64,000 nt of DNA from Mangrovimicrobium sp048323675 (GTDB lineage: Bacteria > Pseudomonadota > Gammaproteobacteria > Pseudomonadales > Halieaceae), in assembly GCF_048323675.1 (NCBI RefSeq), contig NZ_JBLWFK010000002.1, positions 744,001 to 808,000 of the forward strand, written 5' to 3'. The notes beneath the pieces were generated by a model. That model worked only from the letters and a program-made list of their open reading frames with translations. It ran no database searches and was not told where the DNA came from. A program made the translations under genes and the position numbers. Below are positions 33,800 through 42,917 of the stretch, in pieces (within the stretch, counting starts at the first letter, position 1; each line of letters begins with the position of its first letter).

Positions 33800-36448
33800 T
33801 TATTTCGGGGCCCTGCCCCGGCCCTGCTCCACGTCCCAGCGACCGCCGCGATAGAACGCCTTCCAGCCGGTGGCCTTGCCGTCCTCCTCGGTCATCAGGT
33901 ACTGCTCCTTGGTCTTGCGGCTGTAGCGCACCTGGACCCGGTTGCCGTCGCTGTCCTCGACTGGCGCGGAGAACAGGAAGGCGTACTTGGGGTCGATTTC
34001 CTTCTTGTGCGGCAGGATCTCGTCGATGAACGGCGCACGGGTTTCCCGGTTGCGCGGGAACTGGCTGGCGGCCAGGAACAGGCCGGCGGCGCCGTCGCGC
34101 AGCACGTAGTGATCCTCGACTTTCTCGCAGGCGAGTTCCGGCATGGGCACCGGGTCCATCTTGGGCGGCGCCGCCTCACCATTACGCAACAATTTGCGCG
34201 TGTTCTTGCATTCTTCGGCGGTGCAGCCGAAATACTTGCCGAAGCGCCCGGTCTTGAGCTGCATCTCGGCGCCACACTTGTCGCACTCGATCACCGGGCC
34301 ATCGTAGCCCTTGATCTTGAATTTACCGGTCTCTATCTCGAAGCCATCGCAGTCCGGGTTGTTGCCGCAGACGTGCAACTTGCGGGTCTCGTCGATCAGG
34401 TAGCTGTCCATCGCCGAATTGCACTTCTTGCAGCGATGCCGCTCCAGCAGCTGGCGCGACTCCGCCTCGTCATCGGCGTCCTCGCGGATCGCCTCGTCGC
34501 CGGGCACCAGGTTGATGGTGTGCTTGCAGCGCTCCTTGGGCGGCAGGGCATAGCCGGAACAGCCGAGGAACACCCCGGTGCTGGCGGTGCGAATCTGCAT
34601 CGGCCGCCCGCACTTGGCACAGGGGATGTCGGTCATGGTCGGCTCGTTGGCCTGCATCCCGCCGGGATAGGGCTCCCCCGCCTGTTCCAGCAGCTCGCTG
34701 AATTCCGCATAGAAGCTGTCCAGCAGATCGCGCCAGTCGCGCGCGCCCTCGGCCACCTGGTCGAGGCGCTCCTCCATGGAGGCGGTAAAGCCGTAGTCGA
34801 GCAGCTCGGTAAAACACTTCTGCAGGCGGTCGGTGACGATCTCGCCCATCTTCTCCGCGTAAAAGCGCTTGTTCTCCAGGCGCACGTAGCCGCGGTCCTG
34901 GATGGTGGAGATGATCGAGGCGTAGGTGGACGGCCGGCCGATGCCGCGCTTTTCCAGTTCCTTCACCAGGCTGGCCTCGCCGTAGCGCGGGGTCGGCTTG
35001 GTGAAATGCTGGGCCGGGTCGAGCTTTTGCAGGCTCAGTGTGTCGCCGGCTTTCATGTCCGGCAGCACGGTATCCTCGGACTTGCTGCGCCCCGCCGGGG
35101 ACTGGACCCGGGTATAGCCGTCGAAGCGGATGATCCGGCCCTTGGCGTTGAGCTCGTACTCCCCCGCCTTGACCGTCACCGTGGTGGACAGGTACTGGGC
35201 CGGGGGCATCTGGCAGGCCACGAACTGGCGCCAGATCAACTCGTAGAGGCGCTCTGCATCGCGCTCCATCCCGGAGAGGGAATTCTGCGTCACCTTGACG
35301 TCGGAGGGGCGGATCGCCTCGTGCGCCTCCTGGGCCCCTTCCTTGGCGCTGTAGCGGTTGGGCGCCTCGGGCAGGTATTTGGCCGGGAAATTCGCCTTGA
35401 TGTACTCGCGGCAGGCGCCGACCGCCTCGTCGCTGAGGTTGGTGGAATCGGTACGCATGTAGGTGATGTAGCCCGCCTCATAGAGGCGCTGGGCCAGCAT
35501 CATGGTTTTCTTCACCGAGAATCCGAGGCGGGTGCTCGCGGCCTGCTGCAGGGTCGAGGTGATAAACGGCGCCGGCGGTTTGGAACTGGTCGGCTTGTCC
35601 TCGCGCCCGCTCACGGTATAGCTTTGCGCGCCCAGTTCGGCGGTGGCCTTGCTGGCATCCGCCTCGTTGTCGGGACGGAAGTTTTCGCCGTTGTGCTTGC
35701 GCACCTGGAAGCGCACGTCCTCATTGCCGCCGGTTTGCAGGTCCGCGTGGATCTCCCAGTACTCCTCGGGGATAAACGCGTGGATTTCCCGCTCGCGCTC
35801 GACAATCAGGCGCACCGCCACCGATTGCACCCGGCCCGCGGACAGGCCGCGGGCGATTTTCGCCCACAGTAGCGGCGAGACCATGTAGCCCACCACCCGG
35901 TCGAGGAAGCGACGCGCCTGCTGGGCATTGACCCGCGCCTGGTCGAGCTGGGCGGGTTTCTGGAAGGCCTCGGTGATCGCCTTCTTGGTGATTTCGTTGA
36001 ACACCACGCGCTGGAAACGGGAGTCGTCGCCGCCAATGGCTTCCTTGAGGTGCCAGGCGATTGCCTCCCCCTCGCGGTCAAGGTCGGTTGCGAGGTAAAC
36101 CGAATCGGCCTTGCTGGCCAGCTTTTTCAATTCCTCGACCACTTTTTCCTTGCCGGGCAGCACCTGGTAATCGGCCTTCCAGCCGTTTTCCGGGTCGATA
36201 CCCATGCGCCGGACCAGTTGTTCGCGGGCCTTCTTTTTCTTGTGCTCGGCTTTTTCCTCGGGGCTCATTTTGCGGGTGATCGCCGCCTGCGCCGCCCGTT
36301 CTTTCGGGTCGGTCGTCGTGCCGCTGCCTGCCGTTGGCAGGTCGCGGATGTGGCCGACACTGGATTTGACAACAAAATCCGATCCCAGATACTTGTTGAT
36401 GGTCTTGGCCTTGGCCGGCGATTCGACGATTACGAGTGATTTGCCCAT
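33800..36448 (-). CDS. topA: DNA topoisomerase I
   Basis: This is a type IA topoisomerase that relaxes negative supercoils. The 882 residues start with the TOPRIM domain (LVIVESPAKAKTINKYLG and YLATDLDREGEAIAWHL). The active-site tyrosine is in ITYMRTDSTNLS near residue 330. Conserved GRVQSVAVRLIVERE and KRGIGRPSTYASII follow, then several C-terminal zinc-ribbon modules (for example CAKCGRPMQIRT, CKKCNSAMDSYL, CDKCGAEMQLK). The basic segment KKKKAREQLVRRMG near residue 75 is an insertion within TOPRIM common in gammaproteobacteria. Confidence 0.97.
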   Translation of the reverse strand: MGKSLVIVESPAKAKTINKYLGSDFVVKSSVGHIRDLPTAGSGTTTDPKERAAQAAITRKMSPEEKAEHKKKKAREQLVRRMGIDPENGWKADYQVLPGKEKVVEELKKLASKADSVYLATDLDREGEAIAWHLKEAIGGDDSRFQRVVFNEITKKAITEAFQKPAQLDQARVNAQQARRFLDRVVGYMVSPLLWAKIARGLSAGRVQSVAVRLIVEREREIHAFIPEEYWEIHADLQTGGNEDVRFQVRKHNGENFRPDNEADASKATAELGAQSYTVSGREDKPTSSKPPAPFITSTLQQAASTRLGFSVKKTMMLAQRLYEAGYITYMRTDSTNLSDEAVGACREYIKANFPAKYLPEAPNRYSAKEGAQEAHEAIRPSDVKVTQNSLSGMERDAERLYELIWRQFVACQMPPAQYLSTTVTVKAGEYELNAKGRIIRFDGYTRVQSPAGRSKSEDTVLPDMKAGDTLSLQKLDPAQHFTKPTPRYGEASLVKELEKRGIGRPSTYASIISTIQDRGYVRLENKRFYAEKMGEIVTDRLQKCFTELLDYGFTASMEERLDQVAEGARDWRDLLDSFYAEFSELLEQAGEPYPGGMQANEPTMTDIPCAKCGRPMQIRTASTGVFLGCSGYALPPKERCKHTINLVPGDEAIREDADDEAESRQLLERHRCKKCNSAMDSYLIDETRKLHVCGNNPDCDGFEIETGKFKIKGYDGPVIECDKCGAEMQLKTGRFGKYFGCTAEECKNTRKLLRNGEAAPPKMDPVPMPELACEKVEDHYVLRDGAAGLFLAASQFPRNRETRAPFIDEILPHKKEIDPKYAFLFSAPVEDSDGNRVQVRYSRKTKEQYLMTEEDGKATGWKAFYRGGRWDVEQGRGRAPK

Positions 36449-36577
36449 TGTGCCCTGCTGATCAATATTTCACCGAGGTCCATCCCTCAACCCCGGTGCC
36501 GGAAAAGTGGCATATATAAGTCCCGGCGCGGTCAGGGTCAAGGGCGAATACAGAATCTGGCCGAATCAGTTTGCCCC

Positions 36578-37036
36578 TCAGGCCGCTTTTTCGACCCCGC
36601 TCCAGGCCTCCAGCGCAGCGACGATTGCCGCCACATCGGCCTCTTCGCCGTCCTCTTTCCAGTACGCGCCGCAGCTGCCTTCGTCCTCGCTACAGGCCAG
36701 TATCTGCGCGGGAAACCCTTCGGTTGCGGTGGGCACAGGATCGCGGTGACCGGCGCCGCGCCAGTGGCCCGCACCGCCGATCCAGGCCCGCTGGCGGCGC
36801 GGTTCGCCCCGCGAAGCGGGCAGGCGCTTGCCGTAATAAATAACCTGCTCGGCGCGCTCGCCTTCCCGCGCCCCCGGCAGGTTGCGGAATTCCACGAACA
36901 GGCCGTGTACGGCAGCGTATTCGCGCAGGCGGGCGAGTTGGCGCTGACGCTTGCTGGGCAGGAAGTGGGTCAGTGGCGCCAGGGCCAGGGCTACGACGAA
37001 AAGGATTATCAGGTATTTCAACAGATTTGGTTCCAT
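36578..37036 (-). CDS. Membrane-anchored hypothetical protein
   Basis: This is about 152 residues with one N-terminal membrane helix (LLKYLIILFVVALALAPLTHF) and a cytoplasmic or periplasmic domain starting KRQRQLARLREYAAVHGLFV, followed by a conserved-looking patch with YYGKRLP. I do not recognise a family. Start candidates are ATG 37036 (MEPNLLKYL) and ATG 37057; the open frame extends further upstream into the repeat at 37123-37245, which is not coding. It lies 129 bp upstream of topA on the same strand. Confidence 0.6.
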   Translation of the reverse strand: MEPNLLKYLIILFVVALALAPLTHFLPSKRQRQLARLREYAAVHGLFVEFRNLPGAREGERAEQVIYYGKRLPASRGEPRRQRAWIGGAGHWRGAGHRDPVPTATEGFPAQILACSEDEGSCGAYWKEDGEEADVAAIVAALEAWSGVEKAA

Positions 37037-37122
37037 TTCATGGATATTGTGGGCCATCTGTCCGCGTGCACAATTATAGTGGCTGTTCCATTTGATTGAG
37101 TTCCGGATTCGCGAGCAATTCC

Positions 37123-37245
37123 GCCGAACGTGAAGAGTATGCCCGCCGGAACACGTCAAAAAGCGCACATCCCTGTGCAGACTCGGGCGGCGACTTCCAT
37201 GTCGCCGCACGGTTCCAGCGGGCATACTCTGGCTCACGCTCTACC
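37123..37245 (+). repeat. 125-bp structured intergenic repeat, copy 2
   Basis: Left arm GAGTATGCCCGCCGGAAC (37135-37152) pairs with right arm GTTCCAGCGGGCATACTC (37212-37229), with one mismatch. The inner hairpins are GCACA / TGTGC and GCGGCGAC / GTCGCCGC. Ends GCCGAACGTGAA and CTCACGCTCTACC match the other copies. It lies in the divergent interval between the membrane-anchored hypothetical and uspA, upstream of both. Confidence 0.9.
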
Positions 37246-37373
37246 AGTGGCACGTAATTCAGATCGCGATAGCGATGTATTTCATTTTGTCTTGATCAAG
37301 GTCAACTTCACCCCGTTCCCCGGCAGCCGAACTATGCTATAACTTATGCGAAAGTCATAGCCGGAGGCTGAAA

Positions 37374-37808
37374 ATGGCCCACTACAAAAAAATCCTGATT
37401 GCCGTTGATCTCAGTGACGAATCCGACCTGGTGGCGCAGCGCGCCCGTGCCGTCGCCGAGGGCGGCGACAACGAACTGCACGTGATTCATGTTATCGAGC
37501 CGCTGAGCTTCGCCTACGGCGTGGACATTCCGATGGATTTTTCCGGGTTGCAGGATGAAATCCAGACTCAGGCCAGGCAGCAACTGCAGCGCTTCGGCGC
37601 GAAACACGGTATCGACGAGTCACACCAGCATATCGTGCTGGGCCGTCCGGAAGTTGAAATCCATGCCGCCGCCGAGGAGATCGAGGCGGACCTGATCGTG
37701 GTCGGCAGTCACGGCCGCTACGGCCTCGCCCTGCTCATGGGCTCCACAGCCAACGGTGTGCTGCACGGCGCCAAGCGCGATGTGCTGGCGGTGCGGGTCG
37801 GCGACTGA
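37374..37808 (+). CDS. Universal stress protein UspA family
   Basis: This is a 144-residue single-domain Usp with Rossmann-like fold: KKILIAVDLSDESD at the N-terminus and the nucleotide-binding motif GSHGRYGLALLMGSTANGVL (G-2x-G-9x-G-S/T) at the C-terminus, so ATP binding is likely. A clear ribosome-binding site, GGAGG, lies 8 bp upstream of the ATG. It is convergent with the glutaredoxin-like gene, stop codons 1 bp apart. The exact stress role cannot be read from sequence. Confidence 0.9.
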   Translation: MAHYKKILIAVDLSDESDLVAQRARAVAEGGDNELHVIHVIEPLSFAYGVDIPMDFSGLQDEIQTQARQQLQRFGAKHGIDESHQHIVLGRPEVEIHAAAEEIEADLIVVGSHGRYGLALLMGSTANGVLHGAKRDVLAVRVGD

Positions 37809-37809
37809 T

Positions 37810-38031
37810 TCAACCGGCGGCGAGAAACTCCCCCAGCAGGGCTGCGTCGAAGGGCCAGTTGAGTTCGCCGCCGTCCTCCCGCTGCAGCACCGGGATAGTC
37901 AGCCCGTAGCGCTCGAACAGGACGTCGGATTCGCTGATATCGACCTCCCGGTAAGGCGCGCCGCTGGCGTCCAGCAATTCTGCGGCCAGTTCGCACAGGT
38001 GGCAGGCGGCGGTGCCGTAGAGTGTGAGCAT
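37810..38031 (-). CDS. Glutaredoxin-like (DUF836) small protein
   Basis: A 73-residue thioredoxin-fold protein: MLTLYGTAACHLCELAAELL with a CHLC redox motif at residues 10-13, cis-proline segment GLTIPVLQRED and LNWPFDAALLGEFL at the end. It resembles the DUF836/glutaredoxin-like family in which the partner is unknown. The ATG at 38031 is chosen; the frame is open further upstream, but the added residues have no family character. Confidence 0.85.
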   Translation of the reverse strand: MLTLYGTAACHLCELAAELLDASGAPYREVDISESDVLFERYGLTIPVLQREDGGELNWPFDAALLGEFLAAG

Positions 38032-38138
38032 GCGGCTCTCTCCGCTGTTTGATTGGATGATCCCGCGCGGTTGGAACCCGCGCGCCACGGCGCTACCATA
38101 GCGCCGCCCAGCGACTTTGCAAGAGCCACCAGCCCCCG

Positions 38139-38915
38139 ATGAACGAATCCAGTGACAGCTACCGCGAGAAAAAAGCGTTCTTTGACCGGGTGCTGACCAT
38201 CTACGGCCGCAAACCGGTGCTGGAGGCGCTGCGCGACGCCGACCTGCAATGCCATCGCCTGCACCTCGCCGACAGCAACCGCCAGGGCGGGATCGTCGGC
38301 GAACTGCTGGCCGAAGCGCGGCGCCGCAATGTGCCGGTCAGCCACCATTCCCGGGACGAACTGGCCCGCATCTCGAAAAACGGCAAGCAGGACCAGGGCG
38401 TCGCGCTGGATATCCTGTGCCCGGAGTTTCGCGGCCTCGACGCCTACCTGGCGGAACTGCCCGGGTTACCGCGCCAGCGCATCCTGGCGCTGGACGGCAT
38501 TACCAATCCGCAGAATCTCGGCATGATCCTGCGCTCGGCCGCCGCCGGCGCCATCGACGCCGTGCTCTGGTCACGCAGGGGCAATGCGGCCCTCGGGCCG
38601 CTGGTGATCAAGGCCAGTGCCGGCACCGTGTACAAGGCGCCGCTGGTGCTCTGCGACGCCCTGCCCCAGGCCCTGGAAATGTGCGCCGGGCAGGGTTGCG
38701 AAATCCTCAGCCTGCGGGCGGATGCGGTCGAGTCGCTGTTTGGCTACCGCCCCGCGGGACACGCGATCTATGTGCTGGGGAACGAAACCAGCGGGGTTTC
38801 CGCGGCCGTTGGGAAACTCGCCAGCCGCGGGCTGGGTATTCCCATGCAGCGCGGCGTCGAATCGCTCAACGTGGCGGTAACCGCGGCGCTGATCGCCTAC
38901 GCGGAAAACCCCTGA
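38139..38915 (+). CDS. SpoU-family RNA 2'-O-methyltransferase
   Basis: This is a 258-residue TrmH/RlmB-type enzyme that transfers methyl from AdoMet to ribose 2'-OH of rRNA or tRNA. An N-terminal substrate-binding domain (IYGRKPVLEALRDADLQCHR) is followed by the knotted SPOUT domain with motif 1 DGITNPQNLGMILRSAAA, motif 2 YVLGNETSGVS and motif 3 GIPMQRGVESLNVAVTAALI. It is similar to RlmB, but the true target nucleotide is not deducible. It ends 10 bp from the convergent VWA gene. Confidence 0.88.
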   Translation: MNESSDSYREKKAFFDRVLTIYGRKPVLEALRDADLQCHRLHLADSNRQGGIVGELLAEARRRNVPVSHHSRDELARISKNGKQDQGVALDILCPEFRGLDAYLAELPGLPRQRILALDGITNPQNLGMILRSAAAGAIDAVLWSRRGNAALGPLVIKASAGTVYKAPLVLCDALPQALEMCAGQGCEILSLRADAVESLFGYRPAGHAIYVLGNETSGVSAAVGKLASRGLGIPMQRGVESLNVAVTAALIAYAENP

Positions 38916-38925
38916 GACAGGCGGA

Positions 38926-40101
38926 TTATTTCGAGAGGTAGCCCATCGCATCCTCAAGGCCCTTCAGGGTCAGGGGATACATGTGCTCTTCCACCAGTTC
39001 CCGCACCACACCCACGGACTGGGTGTAGTGCCACTCATCCCGGGGCACCGGGTTGATCCAGGCCACCTTGTCGTAGACCTCGCGCAGGCGGGTCATCCAC
39101 ACCGCCCCGGCTTCCTGGTTCCAGTGCTCCACGGAACCACCGGGCTGCAGGATTTCATAGGGCGACATCGAGGCGTCACCAATGAAGATCACCTTGTAGT
39201 CGTGGCTGTACTTGTGCATCACATCCAGTAGCTGGGTGCGCTCGTTGTGCCGGCGGATATTGTTCTTCCACACGCTTTCGTAAATGAAATTGTGGAAGTA
39301 GAAGTACTCCATGTGCTTGAACTCGGTGCGGGCCGCCGAGAACAGTTCCTCGCAGACTTTCACGTGGGGGTCCATGGAACCGCCGACATCGAAAAACAGC
39401 AGGACCTTCACCGCGTTGTGCCGCTCCGGCACCATCTTGATATCCAGCAGGCCGGCGTTGCGGGCGGTGGAGTGGATGGTGTCGTCCAGGTCCAGTTCAT
39501 CGGCGGCGCCGGTGCGGGCGAACTTGCGCAGCCGGCGCAGGGCGACCTTGATATTGCGGGTGCCCAGTTCGACGCTGTCGTCGAGGTTCTTGAAGTCGCG
39601 CCGGTCCCAGACTTTCACCGCCCGCTGGTTGCGCCCGTTGGGGCCGACCCGGATGCCCTCGGGATGGTAACCCTCCTGGCCGAAGGGCGAGGTACCGCCG
39701 GTCCCGATCCACTTGCTGCCGCCCTGGTGGCGCTTTTTCTGTTCCTCGAGGCGTTTCTTGAATTCCTCGATCAGCTTTTCCAGCCCGCCGAGGGATTCGA
39801 TTTTCGCCTTCTCCTCCTCCGACAACTGCTTGAGGAATTCCGTGCGCAGCCAGTCGTCGGGGATCAGCGCTTCGATGACATCGTCGAGCGCCTCGAGGTT
39901 CTTGAAATGCAGGCCGAAGGCGCGATCGAAGCGGTCGAAGTATTTCTCGTCCTTGACCATGCAGGCGCGGCTGAAATAGTAAAAGTCATCCACCGAACCG
40001 AACACCACGTGGCGCTGCAGGCCCTCGATCAGGTCGAGCAGTTCCCGTGTGGTCACCGGGACGCCGGCGTCGCGCAGGCCCTGGAAAAAATTGACTAACA
40101 T
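38926..40101 (-). CDS. VWA-domain protein, CoxE-like
   Basis: This is a 391-residue cytoplasmic protein of the CoxE-like VWA family often encoded with a MoxR AAA+ ATPase. It has a helical N-terminal half, a charged Lys/Glu-rich coil (about residues 95-125), and a VWA domain starting KVLLFFDVGGSMDPHVKVCE. The MIDAS-type motif is DVGGS rather than the canonical DxSxS. VIFIGDASMSPYEI supplies a second metal-site loop. It lies 16 bp after moxR and is probably cotranscribed; the pair likely acts as a chaperone for metal-cofactor or complex assembly, but the client is unknown. Confidence 0.8.
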   Translation of the reverse strand: MLVNFFQGLRDAGVPVTTRELLDLIEGLQRHVVFGSVDDFYYFSRACMVKDEKYFDRFDRAFGLHFKNLEALDDVIEALIPDDWLRTEFLKQLSEEEKAKIESLGGLEKLIEEFKKRLEEQKKRHQGGSKWIGTGGTSPFGQEGYHPEGIRVGPNGRNQRAVKVWDRRDFKNLDDSVELGTRNIKVALRRLRKFARTGAADELDLDDTIHSTARNAGLLDIKMVPERHNAVKVLLFFDVGGSMDPHVKVCEELFSAARTEFKHMEYFYFHNFIYESVWKNNIRRHNERTQLLDVMHKYSHDYKVIFIGDASMSPYEILQPGGSVEHWNQEAGAVWMTRLREVYDKVAWINPVPRDEWHYTQSVGVVRELVEEHMYPLTLKGLEDAMGYLSK

Positions 40102-40117
40102 GGCGTATCAGGCACCA

Positions 40118-40972
40118 CTAGCGCATTTCGCGGCGGTGCATGAAAGCCAGGCGCTCCAGCAGGTGCACGTCCTGCTCGTTTTTCATCAACGCGCCGTAGA
40201 GGGGCGGGATGGCCTTGGTGGGATCGCGCTCCTTGAGGATCTCGTCGGGAATCTCGTCCGCCATCAGCAGTTTCAGCCAGTCGATCAGCTCGGAGGTGGA
40301 GGGCTTCTTCTTCAAGCCGGGAATCTCGCGCAGGTCGAAGAACACATCCAGCGCCTCGGCGACCAGGTCCTGGGCGATACTCGGGTAGTGCACGGCGATG
40401 ATCTCGCGCATGGTGTCGCGGTCGGGGAAATTGATAAAGTGGAAAAAGCAGCGGCGCAGGAAGGCGTCGGGCAGTTCCTTTTCGTTGTTACTGGTGATGA
40501 TGATGATCGGCCGCTGCTTCGCCTTGATGGTTTCGCCGGTCTCGTAGACGAAGAACTCCATGCGATCCAGCTCGACCAGCAGGTCGTTGGGGAACTCGAT
40601 ATCGGCCTTGTCGATCTCGTCGATCAGCAGCACCACCTGCTCGTCCGCCGCAAAGGCTTCCCACAGCTTGCCGCGCTTGATGTAGTTGGCGATATCGTGG
40701 ACTTTCTCGTCGCCGAGCTGGGAGTCGCGCAGGCGGGACACCGCGTCATACTCGTACAGCCCCTGCTGGGCCTTGGTGGTGGACTTGATATGCCACTGGA
40801 TCAGGCGCTTGCCCAGCCCCGCCGCCACCTCTTCCGCCAGCAGGGTCTTGCCGGTGCCCGGCTCGCCCTTGATCAGGAGCGGGCGCTGCAGCGCGACCGC
40901 CGCGTTGACCGCCATCCGCAGGTCATCGGTAGCGACATAGCGCTCGGTGCCTTCAAATTTCATGGTGTACAT
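40118..40972 (-). CDS. MoxR-family AAA+ ATPase
   Basis: This is a 284-residue AAA+ chaperone-like ATPase. Walker A is IKGEPGTGKTLLAEEVA near residue 35 and Walker B is VVLLIDEIDKADIEF. Sensor 1 is IIITSNNEKELPDAFLRRC, including the arginine finger region. Such ATPases work with VWA-domain partners, and one lies directly upstream and one downstream here. Whether it feeds the CoxE-like protein (38926) or the membrane VWA protein (40999) is not evident. Confidence 0.9.
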   Translation of the reverse strand: MYTMKFEGTERYVATDDLRMAVNAAVALQRPLLIKGEPGTGKTLLAEEVAAGLGKRLIQWHIKSTTKAQQGLYEYDAVSRLRDSQLGDEKVHDIANYIKRGKLWEAFAADEQVVLLIDEIDKADIEFPNDLLVELDRMEFFVYETGETIKAKQRPIIIITSNNEKELPDAFLRRCFFHFINFPDRDTMREIIAVHYPSIAQDLVAEALDVFFDLREIPGLKKKPSTSELIDWLKLLMADEIPDEILKERDPTKAIPPLYGALMKNEQDVHLLERLAFMHRREMR

Positions 40973-40998
40973 CCCGTGCTAGAACAAAAGTACAAAGG

Positions 40999-42534
40999 TT
41001 ACTGAGTGGCAGGGCCCGATTCAAGCGAGGCGCTGTCATTGGCCGGCTGAGCGGCGGACAGGGCCGCCCGCCGCAGTGCGGGATCGGGAGTGGCGCGCAA
41101 CTGCTCTGCCCGCCTGCGCCAGATCTCCAGCTTGCGCCGCTGGCGCCTGCGCAGGACCAGCCAGAGCAGGCCCAGGCCGGCCGCACTGCAACTGCCGAGC
41201 AACAGCAGGGGCAGGCGGAAACCGTCGTATTCCGGGGCGTCGCCCCGGGTCACCAGGGTCGGTTGGCCATCGGCAGAGACCATCTCGAGGAACAGCGGCA
41301 ACTGCCGGCGAATGTCTCCCGCGGCAAAGTCGACCAGCACCCGGTATTCCCCGGGGGTCTCCAGGGCGGGCAGCACGACGCGATAGCCGCCGTCAGCAGA
41401 CGCTTCGATCGCCTGGTCCTCGATGCGGCGCAGGGTATCATCCGGGCCGGAAATTACGATATCCACGCGCGGCGCTGCCCCGGGAAATGCCGGGGCCGGC
41501 GATTCGCCGGAGGCCGCGAGCTGCAGGCGCAGCGCTACGCTCGCCCCCGCCGCCTGGCGCGAGCCCTGCTCGGGCAGCGCATCCAATTGCAGGCCGGCGC
41601 GCAGCAACACCTGGGCCCGGTCACGCTCTGCGACCGCCAGCTGCCAGGTTCCCGGCGCCGGAGCATCGACCGTGACCAGGGTAATGTCCCCACTGTGAAT
41701 CACCTCGGCGCCCGCTTCAGCTGATACCAGGCTGATGCGCTTCCCCGCCGGGTCGCGCAACGCATCGCCACTGTCGCGTTCACCGCGCAGCAAGAGGCTG
41801 ATACGCGTCGTCTGCTCATCGACCACAAAGCCGTCGTCCGCGAGCGGCAGGCGGTTAATGTCGGCCGCACGGGTGAGCACCCGCAGGATGTCATCGGGCA
41901 GGGTCGCGGCGGTGTCGGCGTGCACTGCCACTCCCCCGGTGGATGCGGCCAGCGCCTGCAGGAAGCTGCCATCCACCTGGTCGGCAAGCGCGATGGTATG
42001 CACCGAAATACCCTTTTCATCGAGTTGCGGCGCCAGTTGCTCGAGGACCTCGCGGGCGGCGGCCGCGTTCAGCATGGGGGACCGGGCGACCGTCACCCGC
42101 CCGTCGGTCAGCAACAGGAGGCTGGTGCGACGGGTGTTATCGAGTGTGTCGAGATCGAACAGCGCCGCCTGCAGGGCGGCGGGGATATCCCGCTGGCTGC
42201 CCCCGGGATGAGCCGGGTAGGCAGCCAGCGCGGCCTTCGCCCGCCGGCGCCAGGCGTCGTCCACACGCCCGTAGGGAACCAGCTCGCTCACCGTATCCGC
42301 AAATAGCCAGACACCCGCGCTGGCGCCATCCGGCAGCAGCGCCAGGCCGAGTCGCAGCGCATCCCGGACCTGCTGGCCATCGGGATCCGAGTCGCGCATA
42401 TTGGCGGAGGCATCGACCAGCAGGCGCAAATCGGCGGCTGCGATAACCGGAGGTGCCCCCGCGGCAACGGCACTGGAAAGCAACAGGACAAGCAGCGCGG
42501 GAAGCAGGCTCGGGAAGCCGGCGCGGTGCCGCAT
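40999..42534 (-). CDS. Secreted/membrane VWA-domain protein
   Basis: This is a 511-residue protein with a signal peptide (LLPALLVLLLSSAVAAGAPP). A VWA domain begins ADLRLLVDASANMRDSDPDG with a D-x-S-x-N MIDAS-like motif and a later LLLLTDGR. A beta-rich middle follows, then a C-terminal membrane helix (LPLLLLGSCSAAGLGLLWLVL), a basic stop-transfer RRRQRRK and a short cytoplasmic tail. The start is ATG 42534, which overlaps the stop of the upstream membrane-protein gene (TGATG). The topology is BatA/BatB-like. It is the likely periplasmic partner in this MoxR/VWA module; the function is unknown. Confidence 0.75.
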   Translation of the reverse strand: MRHRAGFPSLLPALLVLLLSSAVAAGAPPVIAAADLRLLVDASANMRDSDPDGQQVRDALRLGLALLPDGASAGVWLFADTVSELVPYGRVDDAWRRRAKAALAAYPAHPGGSQRDIPAALQAALFDLDTLDNTRRTSLLLLTDGRVTVARSPMLNAAAAREVLEQLAPQLDEKGISVHTIALADQVDGSFLQALAASTGGVAVHADTAATLPDDILRVLTRAADINRLPLADDGFVVDEQTTRISLLLRGERDSGDALRDPAGKRISLVSAEAGAEVIHSGDITLVTVDAPAPGTWQLAVAERDRAQVLLRAGLQLDALPEQGSRQAAGASVALRLQLAASGESPAPAFPGAAPRVDIVISGPDDTLRRIEDQAIEASADGGYRVVLPALETPGEYRVLVDFAAGDIRRQLPLFLEMVSADGQPTLVTRGDAPEYDGFRLPLLLLGSCSAAGLGLLWLVLRRRQRRKLEIWRRRAEQLRATPDPALRRAALSAAQPANDSASLESGPATQ

Positions 42535-42905
42535 CAGCCGCCATCCTCCCCGGCCCCGGGGGCAGTGGACTGGCGGGCACGCCGTAACACGGTGAAACGC
42601 AGCAGCACCGCGAGCAACAGTGCGACCAGCGACGCCGCAACCAGCGGCCGCAGGGCGTGTTGGGCGGCCTCCGCGCCGGCGGTCATATACTGGAAGGCCG
42701 CCACCACCAGCGCCGGGGCGAAAGTGGTAACGCCTTCCTTGGGGTAGGCGGGGGTCAGCAACAGGGCGGCGCTGAGCAGCACCAGCAGCAGGCTGGGGAA
42801 ACCCGGCCAGCGGCGCAGCAGCCACCACGCCAGCAGCAATACCGCGAGGGCACCGGCACCGAGGTAGACCGCCATGGCGGTATGGTAGGAACTGTCACTC
42901 AGCAC
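42534..42905 (-). CDS. Small polytopic membrane protein of the VWA/MoxR module
   Basis: 123 residues with three hydrophobic segments (VYLGAGALAVLLLAWWLL, FPSLLLVLLSAALLL, and PLVAASLVALLLAVLLRF) and a short hydrophilic C-terminus. The start is GTG at 42905. It overlaps the following VWA gene. I do not recognise a family; the placement suggests a membrane component working with the VWA protein. Confidence 0.6.
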   Translation of the reverse strand: MLSDSSYHTAMAVYLGAGALAVLLLAWWLLRRWPGFPSLLLVLLSAALLLTPAYPKEGVTTFAPALVVAAFQYMTAGAEAAQHALRPLVAASLVALLLAVLLRFTVLRRARQSTAPGAGEDGG

Positions 42906-42917
42906 TTGTCATCACTC

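Noticed and set aside
33770..35872. 700-codon plus-strand open frame opposite topA
   Set aside because: Antisense shadow; topA motifs (TOPRIM, active tyrosine, zinc ribbons) lie on the minus strand.
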